NCBI GenBank assembly: GCA_019915135.1 | Contig: JAHLMK010000001.1 | Location: 2,852,001-2,916,000, forward strand | DNA: 64,000 nucleotides | Direction: 5' to 3' | DNA from: Strobilurus pachycystidiatus | Taxonomy: Eukaryota; Basidiomycota; Agaricomycetes; Agaricales; Physalacriaceae | In this document: positions 55,718 to 64,000 of the stretch, piece after piece | Layout of the letters: every line of letters begins with the position of its first letter | How positions within the stretch are numbered: position 1 is the first letter of the stretch | The notes under the pieces: model-generated | The model's input: only the letters and a program-made list of their open reading frames with translations | Databases searched by the model: none | Told to the model about the DNA's origin: nothing | Translations under genes and position numbers: made by a program

Positions 55718-58700
55718 TCATTCCTGACCGAATCCAACAGTCTCCCTGCAAAGAAATGAGTTGGACGGCGCCACAGAACGATAAAAGTACTCACTCCACT
55801 GCCAACGTCAACTTATGTTCTAAACTCGCGTAGTCTTTATAAGGCGGAAGGTCGATGCGATTGAAGCAGGTGTGACTCTTGGGGAGCTGAGATGGATCGC
55901 CCGACTTTTCTATCGTGAAACGACGGGGTCCATCGGAGCCTTGCAGGTCTTTAAAGCCGTTGACGGGTATCCTCGACGTGCCGGTAGCGAACTGTAGCAG
56001 ACGGGACTTGCGCTCCGGAGGCCAGCTACGCACACACTTCCAGAACCACTGAATGACCTCGTCGTTCATCTCGTAACCGCGGTAGTCAGTAAACTTGGTC
56101 CAGTCGTCACTTGAAACAGCAGGTAAGCTTGAGTATAACGCGATCGGGAAAGACACTTACACGTCGATCTCGGACATGCCACCGATGAGCAGCTCAAGCT
56201 CGCGTTCATCGAAGACAGTGATCAGGTCCTGCGGTATGAGTTCACTGAATCCGGACATGAAAGCTTCGAACTGCTCCTTCACGCGCTTCGAAATGCGGTA
56301 CTCGACGACATGCTCGACGTATTCCTTCTTGTTGTCCTGCGTCACGGGCACATCGGCTCCACCAGGCTTCAAGTCGATAGTGACCATTTCACCAAATCGT
56401 TCTTCAGTTGTGGTGAAGGTCTCATCAATAATATCGGTGATGTCGTTTTCACTGTGAGACGATTAGAGAGAAATGGGGACGGCAAAGTGAAAAATACTGA
56501 CAGCATCCATGTCATGCCGCGGTGCAACTCCGCATCGACACTCTCCAAGTCGGATAGGGTGACTTTCTTCTTCAGGATCATCTTATAGAAACTGACGATG
56601 AAGTACGCGTCCAAGAAGCGGCGGTGGAAGATGCCCAAGCCCAGGCAACGACCAATGAACTTGAAGTAGTTGAGATGCTCGGGGTTGACTCCGGAAGCCG
56701 GATTAATCTGGAGGGTGTAATTGTCGTGGGCTGAATATTCGAAGAGGCAGTAGAAGGGATTGAACATCTCATGGGACAGCAGGAAAAAGAATTCTCTGTA
56801 TCATAGTGAGCTCACAGTCAAAGGTAAGCGTAGGGCAATACAACGCACCTGGACAAACCACCGTAATCTAGACCATCTTCGCCGTCGAACTTGATCATCA
56901 GACGCTTCTTCAGGTCGTTGGGCGTCTGTCTCATGATCTCCGCATAACTGTCCTCAAAGATGTGATTACGCCTGATCTTAATTTGACAGTTGCCAGGCTG
57001 TGCGCGCATAGCAGGCTGGCTGCGGAAATAGATGAGTTTTCGCCTGAAGTCACGCTTGTACTGCGGTACGTTGGCGTCGAGGGTCGAGGGCAGGCGGGGA
57101 TCGTCCCAAGTCGTCGTCTTCGTGTTGTGGTCGACAAAGTAGACCCGCGCGGTTGACGTGAGCCGCATCTCCCAGCCAGATGGAAGAGGTCCCAACTGTG
57201 AGATCGGCTGGGGCTGTAAGGCGGATCCCTGGCCGTTGGGTCCCATGACCCGGATGATAGCCTGACGGCGGGGATCAACCCATGTCGTGGTGCGAGTGTT
57301 GTGATCCACGTAGTACGGCCGCCCTTCCAAAGTGAAACGTTCTTCCCAGCCATTGGGGAGGCTGCCTGAACCAGGAGTGGTAGCACCACCAGTCGGTATG
57401 GCTGCAGGGGTAGCCGCCGCTGGCGGGGTTGTGGCGGAGGCACTAGGATTCCTGTTGACAGTGGATGTATTGTTGGCCTCCAATAGATCGTCGGCGAGAA
57501 TACGCCGAGAGTGCTGGTCACGCGCAGCATTGGTTTCGCTGTCCTGGACGTTGTTGTTAACCGCAGCACTCGCTGACGGGCGATTCCAGGTCGTGGTCCG
57601 GGTGTTATGGTCAACATAATAGGTACGTCCTAACGGATCGATACGGCGTTCCCAACCCGGCGGTAATGGTCCATATTGATCAACGTTCGGGTTGAAGTTC
57701 CTCATCTGTTGCGTATTGTTCGTCGCCGCACCGGGTGAAGTTGGTGCCTGGGGGGCGGTTGGGGCAGGTGTGGCCGGCGAAGCAGCGGGAGCAGCAGATG
57801 GAAGCCCGGTAGAGCTAGTGGGGCGAGATGCGGACGTCGGCGACTGGGCCGTCGGCTGCGGCTGCTCAGTGTCTGGAGAGGGCGCAGACGAGGCGGGATT
57901 GGGAGAGGGTAAGGAGATGGGCGCAGGGTTCGTCGTATCTGTACCAGTGGCGTGGGAACTGGAGACACGAGAGAGCGATCCCGAAGCACCTGGCAGAGGT
58001 AGATTGGACGTGCTCGCCGAAGGAGAGTTGTTGAGTCCCATGTCGGCAAGGGCGGTATTGAGGCCAGAGACCTGGGAAGGTCCGGGATTGCTGATGGGCT
58101 GGGCGATGTTGGTCGAGAGGTATATGATGAGCTTTCCGTGCACAACCAAGTTGTCATTCGACTTTTTCAAATCGAGGGTAAGCATCTCTGTTCGGGCAAG
58201 GGTGGAGTTAGCCGCGGTTCGTCAGGAATGTCGGGCAAGCGCACCATGACCGCCCAGCTCCAAGTCCAGCACATCGCTCACTCTGACATTGACGACCCCG
58301 AGGAATCCCTGATCCCTTCGCTTGAACTTGCGCTGGTCGAATATCTGCACAGCAACGACAGACGAGTCCTTGACGGTTCTGAAGTGATGCATGGTAAGAA
58401 TCAGGCCTCTCCGCCCCCAAAATCTCGCCGGCTCACATGTCGAAGCTTTCATTCCAGTATGGATTGAGGGTTTTCTTCATAACACTCGTCGTGTGTGTCT
58501 GCTCCGCATCGACAGTGATGACCGCAAAGGGGTCGGGCAGGCGAAAAACATCGCGCTTGGAGAGGCCATCGGCAGCGACCACTGTGTGAGGCGAGATACG
58601 TTAGTTTGTTGAGCTGGGGCCTACGTTGGGTGCTGACCAGTAATTCTTATCTTCTTTCGTCTGTCACCCAGTCAGACGATGGATTATAAAGAAAGCGAAA

Positions 58701-58742
58701 GAAGACGGTGGAGACTCACAATGGTCCAGGGGGAGCCGACAT
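55718..58742 (-). CDS. RSP5: NEDD4-family HECT ubiquitin ligase RSP5
   Basis: Nine exons (58720-58742, 58638-58660, 58437-58581, 58251-58378, 56849-58187, 56502-56795, 56161-56451, 55795-56109, 55718-55745) give 861 residues. An N-terminal C2 domain ([47 protein letters not shown]) binds membranes. A long serine/proline/alanine linker leads to three WW domains ([60 protein letters not shown]) that bind PY motifs in adaptors. The HECT domain has [14 protein letters not shown] and the catalytic cysteine in [16 protein letters not shown]. It governs endocytosis and membrane-protein quality control. The first two exons have only 23 bases each. Confidence 0.95.
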
Positions 58743-59080
58743 GATGATGGTTGTGGAAAGAGAGGATCGAGTCTTGACAAAGACGGCCCAAGCTAGTTGC
58801 GGCCTCGTTCACCACGTCGTGGGCGGTGAGCAACCGATTCTGCATTTCAATATGTAAGCTACAGCCTTGTCGGCCATTTCTCCGTTTCCGGGCCGCTTCG
58901 GATCAACCCTGGACATCCCGCCGAATCGCTGACCGCGCTCAGCGCTCAGCGCGCTCGGTACAAATAAACCCCCGATACCAGTCACAAACGTTTATACAAT
59001 GGATACATTTACAAGTGAAGATATAGTCCGTGATAATACATAGAGCAGTCTAAAGTAGATCTAAGGTTTTGTGCGCCTCA
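58743..59080. other. RSP5 upstream region
   Basis: It lies between the RSP5 start and the stop of the next minus-strand gene. It has a GC-rich patch with a tandem GCGCTCA word (58,935-58,955). No gene or RNA is seen. Confidence 0.45.
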
Positions 59081-59803
59081 CTACAGAGTGCACACTGATT
59101 CGGATGTAGACATGAAGAAAGCGTTTGGTTGCACGCTTGCTTCCGGTGGAGATGCTCGACGGAAGGGATCGACAATTTCCACCTCACTTGAGCCCTCCAC
59201 AAAGACAGGCACTGATCTGAGGGTAGGTGTCTGAAGCGCAGTCACACATCTCATGTCCAGATCTATGAGAGCGTCCATGTGTGGGTCAGTTTCCGATGAG
59301 AGGCTAGACCTTGAAGCAATGGACTCTGCGTCCGAAAAGGGGTTGTACTGCAAGTCAGAAGCAGGGGGAGCGGTGGACCTCCGCGAGTTCTGTGGACGGA
59401 TAGGACGTGGACGGACAGGCCAGGTGGAAAACGGTCGTGCCGCCACTGAACGCATACGTGGTGCGCTGTTGAGATCCTCTGGAATTGACGCAAACCGGTT
59501 TGACTGTGTGGGTTGAGGAGTTTGCTGTCGCAGTTTCTGTGCCTTTGCCAGGCGCCTCGACAGCTAACATTCATCAATTAGCTAGGCCCCGAGATCAATC
59601 AGACCGGCCGATATCTACCTTCTCCTTCAGCTTCCCACTGGTACTGCTGGTGGGGGAAGGAGATTCATCTCGAACGGGCAGTGACTGATGATCATGAGGT
59701 ATGGCAATGAAACTTCGAAGGATTTACTTACCTCTGTATTGCTAGATTTGAGAGGACGCAGTTTGTCCTTGCGCTCAAACCAAGATGAGAAGGGGTGCTT
59801 CAT
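59081..59803 (-). CDS. Hypothetical basic/disordered protein
   Basis: Three exons (59732-59803, 59619-59684, 59081-59563), all phase 0, give 206 residues. The N-terminus is basic (HPFSSWFERKDKLRPLKSSN), followed by an arginine/glutamine-rich helix (LSRRLAKAQKLRQQ), arginine/proline repeats, and an acidic serine-rich tail (NPFSDAESIASRSSLSSETD) containing an NPF tripeptide. NPF is an EH-domain ligand, so a link to endocytosis is conceivable, but this is only inference. No family is recognised. Confidence 0.6.
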
Positions 59804-60177
59804 GGTGGTGGGTAAAGAGGAGGTGACGAAAAGAGCTGCATGTCATCGCGATCCATATATTATTTTGAGGAAATGAAAGGGGCGATGTGGGGTGAGTAAA
59901 ACATGACATCTCCTCCTCTTCGAAAGGGCGCCTCGGTGATTCTAGCGAGCACAGATAATGGATGTCATTCAGACAGAAGCGGTCCAGCAACACATCAAGC
60001 AGGCATGCTACAGCTAAAGCGTCCAGCTCAAGACCAGTAGCAACAGCGCGAAAGCGAAGACCAAAGTTCAAGATGAACGTTAACAGGAGACCCAGGCCGT
60101 TTACATCATCGGACTGAGCTAACACATGTCACGGTCAAGTCACCTCTTCCTGAGCCTTCCAGCACCGAGAGGCAAAA
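59804..60177. other. Divergent intergenic spacer
   Basis: It separates the start of the preceding minus-strand gene from the Atg38-like gene and should carry both promoters. Nothing else is recognised. Confidence 0.45.
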
Positions 60178-61773
60178 ATGTCTTCGCAGGATGAGATGTC
60201 TCTTCCAATGAACAATGTAGTGCCGCATTGCCTCTCGAAAAATTACAGAACTCATTATAGACGATAACAGGCTCATCAGCACGCTGCGAATGCAGAGGAT
60301 TTTCTAAACAACGGACTTCTCATTCCGGCCTCTGAAGAGCACGTAAAGGCAGCAGAAGCCTATCTCGACTCCGCGAACCGAACCAGCGAGACATCTGTAC
60401 TGTTTCTTCTCGATATCTCACAATGGTGGACGATTTACCGGCTTCCCAGGCGAAGCGGACGCTGTTGATGCTGCATAACGAACACAAGAAAGCCGGGCTT
60501 GAATTGGAACGCAGAATTATCAAGCTTCGCGAGGAAGGGAAAGATCCCACCGTCCCACAGAAACGCGACGTGCCGAAGAAATCCAATTCTGGTGACTCTG
60601 TGGCCACCGATCCTTCACGCGCTTCTTCGCCGCCACGTCCACCAATGATGGACTCTCATGAAGGAACTGTTGATGAATCATTCATGCTTCTGGGAGGACA
60701 ACGGGTGGGTCTCTTCAAGGTCTTGCAGACAAGTGCTAAACCTCAAATGTAGTCGGATCCTGGCGATGCTTTCAACAACTGGTGGAACACGGTCCAAACC
60801 AAGTTCGATCTTCATTCACAGGCTGTCGCATTTGCGAGTGCTCCTCTCGGGTTTGATTCCCAGACACCACCGAGAACTGCCACGCCGCCTATACATAAAG
60901 AATTGGCACGCGAATCAAGTCTCAGCAGCGATACGGATGCAGATGAACCAATAGTCTCGAAGTTAACCCGACGTTTCGGCTTAACGAAGAACGCCACTCC
61001 CAAGCCCTCTTCGTCATCTCCTTTGAAGATCGACCAGAAGCCCCCCAGTGGGGACACTGTGTTTGACGATGAGATTTTCGACGAAGGTTGTCGTTTATAC
61101 ATGCTTCCATTTCCTGCATCAAGGACTCATGAATATAATTGCAGGCGACGAGCTGTCAGAATCATTCTTCCTGATACCCTCAGGCCCCGAGCCATCTGCG
61201 GCCAGTCTGAAAAAGGAGAATCTAGCGCTCAAGGCTGAAACAGACACTCTACGGCGGCGCCTGGAGGCCGCCGAGAAGGTACTCCAAGTGAGAAAGGAAC
61301 AAGATGCTCAACTTCGCGACAGCGTCTACCAAGCCACCAAAGAAATAGTAAGTGACGTTCTTTCTATCCTCTAGTTTCACTCCATATAGCTTTCTAGGCC
61401 CAACGGACCTTAGGAACCTCTGTGACAATCCCACGTCAGCATACGGATGTCGGCCTTACTTCTTCGCCGCCGCTCTCAATCCCTGGATATCAAACTGCCC
61501 GGGAAGCACAGTATGGCAGACGAGTGAAAGAACTTGAGGATGAGCTGCGTGCCCTTCGTGTGGAGAACGAGAAAAATGCGAGCTTCTACACCTCGAGTTC
61601 CACGACACGCTCACTGACATTTCTTCCAGAAAGCCATGATTGTCAAGTTCCGGGACCAGTGGGAAAAGCTCAAAGATTCTGCGAGGCGCAAGAAGGAAGC
61701 TAAGGCTAAGGCCGCTGCCGCCGCTTCTCCTGTGCGAGAGCGTATACCTGAAGAGCCAGAGTTGGAGGAATGA
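60178..61773 (+). CDS. Atg38/NRBF2-like MIT and coiled-coil protein
   Basis: Seven exons (60178-60216, 60271-60396, 60450-60704, 60753-61086, 61145-61347, 61398-61577, 61630-61773) give 426 residues. An N-terminal MIT-type helical hairpin is formed by AHQHAANAEDFLNNGLLIPA, EHVKAAEAYLDSANRTSETS and AKRTLLMLHNEHKKAGLELE. A disordered middle leads to a coiled coil (LKKENLALKAETDTLRRRLE and VKELEDELRALRVENEK, then KAMIVKFRDQWEKLKDSARR). This MIT plus coiled-coil layout is that of Atg38/NRBF2, which stabilises the autophagy PI3-kinase complex I. The last intron appears to begin with GC (or a weak GTGGAG further left). Naming is by architecture, since the family is poorly conserved. Confidence 0.75.
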
Positions 61774-61889
61774 TGGAGGCAACGATTTTGTAAATTATCA
61801 ATGGGAACAATGGAGTAGATCGTGACGGATTCTGTTTGTATCATAGGGTTGTACATTATATCTAAGACGCAGACTTGCGCGTATGAGAT

Positions 61890-62521
61890 TTAGGCAAAGA
61901 GACCAAAGTCGACGATCTGGAGAGATCGACTAAATTGTTCAAAATGCGTACGGACGGCCACGACGCCTTGTGCGCCTAGGGCGCCACCATCCTCGGATCG
62001 AACTGGGATGTTGAATGTGACAACTATATCCGTGTTTTTCTCGGTGACACGGTATATGGCCATCAGGATGAGGACGTCGTCCAGTGTGTGGCGATTGAAT
62101 TTGCGGACGCGTTGAGTTCCGGCAAGTACGATGACGGCTGGTGTGGGATCGCCTCTATCGTTGGGGATGAGGTCGACGGACGTGACTTCCGACTCCTCGG
62201 CTGAATTGTCGTGGGCCAGCGAGTCGAAGTGGAATCTAAGGCCAAAAGACGTTATTCATCTTGTACAATCAACGGAGGGATTGCACTTCACTTGGCTGCC
62301 TCGCGGAATTCTGGGGGATCGACCCTTTGCAAGATCTCTACGATGATACTGGCACTAGAATCGGGGTACAAGAAGACCTCTTGGGTGTCTGGAACTTGGC
62401 GGATGTCGCTGTGGAGGGTCAGATGGGCAGGCGGCCATTAAACAACGGCTTACGAGGCATCAATAAGAGTACTGGGAGCGATTGCAGTGATTGCACCTCC
62501 AAAAAGTTCTCGGGTAGACAT
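61890..62521 (-). CDS. MOG1: Ran-binding protein MOG1 (RANGRF)
   Basis: MOG1 binds Ran and promotes nucleotide release, supporting nuclear transport. Three exons (62454-62521, 62292-62408, 61890-62235) give 176 residues. The start RELFGGAITAIAPSTLIDAS, then DIRQVPDTQEVFLYPDSSAS and IIVEILQRVD are the conserved first half with the Ran-contact residues. The second half holds TRVRKFN-like (GTQRVRKFNRHTLDDVLILM) and VTFNIPVRSEDGG. It is divergent from NDC80, 199 bases between the starts. Confidence 0.93.
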
Positions 62522-62720
62522 GGTTATGGATAGAGAAGGAGGAGAAACAGCTCGGCTTTTGTCAGATCAAAAGTTCGGTCGCGATCGCAAGAGTCACCTG
62601 AGCTTAGTCAAGTGTGACTGATGATCATTTTGACGTGCTTTGCCTTCAACAACAACCGCGATCCCACGCGCGGTGATAGAGGTACTCCCACCACCGCGTT
62701 CGCACCAGCACGCGTCAAAT

Positions 62721-64000
62721 ATGGACTCTCGCCGGCGCTCGGCGATGCCTCCGCCAGACACTCTCCCTGGTGGTCGCTCGAACATTCCGGTGCCTGCGAT
62801 GGCCAAGAAACAACCCCCGTCCGCCTCGATGGGACGCCCGTCTCTGGCCAACCCGATGCGCACGCCTTACTCAAGTCAAGGATCTGGCAGCAGTCGTCAG
62901 TCCATGTATCGCTCGCAGGGCCAGAACCCGCTTCTGGCCAGCGCATCCAAGCCCTCGTTCGGGCGGACACCCAATAACAGGTGTGTGTCGCGGTGTTGGA
63001 CAATGGACGCGTTTGACGTTGTCGCAGTAGCACACGCCGTACATCTCTGTGGCCCGGAGCCTCTGGCTCCTCTCAATCGAGCCAATCTCTGAAGGATCCT
63101 CGTCCTCTTCGCGACAAAGCTTTTCAAGCGACAATGCGACAGGATGTCCTTGCCCATCTCCAGCAAGCAGGTGTCGACATAACCATGTCGACTCTTACCA
63201 ACATCAAATCTAAAGACTATGGAATCATATTCGAATGGTTGGTTCTTGATTTAGATCCATGTTACCCCTTCGCGCCCGATGCCAAGCTGGAGGAGTATTT
63301 CAAACCGACCTTGACTTCACTTCGCTATCCGTACGTGTCGGCGCTGGACCCGAAATGGCTAGTCGCCCCGGCCAGCATGCACTCGTGGCCGACTCTTCTG
63401 GGTGTTCTTCACTGGCTTGTGAAACTCGCCGATGTAAGTAATCTGTTTGACAAGGCGACGCGTTTCTGAACTGGTACAGACCCACATCCGTTATGAGAAA
63501 AGCAACCACCCTACGGTTCAGGCAACCAGTGATATTCCCGATGAATTCGAAGATCCGCTGGACCATAGAGCCATCGTCTTCGAGTTCTTCGAAACGGCTT
63601 ATGCGATGTGGCTCAACTACAATGATGACATGATCGAGGCCAAACAACTACTCGAGGAGCGTTATGGTATGTCTATCTAGATGCGGCTGCACTGTGCTTA
63701 CTCTAATCTCAAGGGAAGAAGAATGAACGAATAGAAAGCGATCTGGAGGAGAAACGCAAGATGGTGGATGACGCAAAGATTGAGTATGACAAGCTGAAGA
63801 AGTCTGCGGTACGCTCACCCGCTTGCCCCGACGCATTGATTGTTTACGCCTCCAAAGGCGCCAATAGCAACTCTTCAGAACGAGCACTCGCTCTTGAAAG
63901 GGGACTTTGAGAAGTTCCAGAAAATCCTACATCAATACGCAAACCGAAAGACCAAATCGATCGAGACGATAGCCCATGAGAGAGCGGAGTTGGCGAGAAA
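62721..64000 (+). CDS. NDC80: Kinetochore protein NDC80/HEC1, partial at right edge
   Basis: NDC80 is the microtubule-binding subunit of the outer-kinetochore NDC80 complex. Five exons are visible (62721-62980, 63031-63433, 63480-63666, 63714-63808, 63858 to the edge) and the frame is open at the end. The basic disordered tail (PGGRSNIPVPAMAKKQPPS) is followed by RRTSLWPG, KDPRPLRDKAFQ and the calponin-homology head (GIIFEWLVLDLDPCYPF, LRYPYVSALDPKWLVAPAS, HSWPTLLGVLHWL). The coiled coil begins at ERIESDLEEKRKMVDDAK. An in-frame ATG 81 bases upstream would lengthen the tail. Confidence 0.95.

Noticed and set aside
56931..57617. Alternative minus-strand frame of 228 codons inside RSP5
   Set aside because: It overlaps the WW-domain exon in another frame; the WW and HECT motifs prove the other frame is used.
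1..64000. tRNA, rRNA, CRISPR arrays or bacterial operons
   Set aside because: No cloverleaf or T-loop consensus was noticed by eye, there are no regularly spaced repeats, and spliceosomal introns throughout exclude a prokaryotic reading. A tRNA covariance search was not possible here.

Overview
The window looks like nuclear DNA of a filamentous basidiomycete, most likely an agaricomycete. Genes are dense on both strands and split by many introns of about 45-60 bases with GT-AG (occasionally GC-AG) borders and CTAAC/CTGAC-like branch sites. The gene content is fungal housekeeping plus typical mushroom accessory genes (F-box protein, NRPS-like synthetase, DOMON/cytochrome b561 protein). I read exon chains by hand; for nearly all multi-exon genes the summed exon lengths are a multiple of three with matching intron phases, which is the main support for the models. 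Both ends cut genes: an F-box gene on the left and NDC80 on the right.

Left third (1-27 kb): F-box gene; an unknown gene made of two in-frame tandem copies of one coding unit, intron included; a 14-exon NRPS-like gene (adenylation, carrier, membrane segments, three left-handed beta-helix repeats) resembling epsilon-poly-lysine synthetases; MSH3; a small unknown protein; CMS1; the mitochondrial ribosomal protein mL60 (MRPL31); SF3A1/Prp21; an Old Yellow Enzyme with a compensating frameshift pair; an unknown low-complexity ORF; a tail-anchored UBE2J/Ubc6-type E2; the twin-CX9C mitoribosomal protein mS37 (MRP10); an NYN-domain protein; and a secreted-type DOMON-cytochrome b561 protein.

Middle (27-45 kb): a SMG6/EST1-like PIN nuclease; a young 5'-truncated LINE insertion with a 15-bp target-site duplication and a poly(A) tail; NTAQ1 amidase; an NTF2-like protein; ATP12; TEL2; the 24-kDa complex I subunit; and a bestrophin-type anion channel with a 6-nt microexon.

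Right third (44.6-64 kb): a large unknown protein with a SUMO-interacting-type motif and a C-terminal coiled coil, proposed here as a candidate meiotic axis core protein; an M1 aminopeptidase of 26 exons including a 4-nt microexon; cap guanine-N7 methyltransferase; the NEDD4-type ligase RSP5; an unknown protein; an Atg38/NRBF2-like protein; MOG1; and NDC80. Several genes are divergent pairs with less than 200 bases between starts (MRPL31/SF3A1, UBE2J/MRP10, ATP12/TEL2, MOG1/NDC80). There is no operon logic; neighbours act in unrelated pathways. The accessory candidates of most interest are the NRPS-like synthetase, the tandem-fused gene, the LINE insertion and the axis-like protein.
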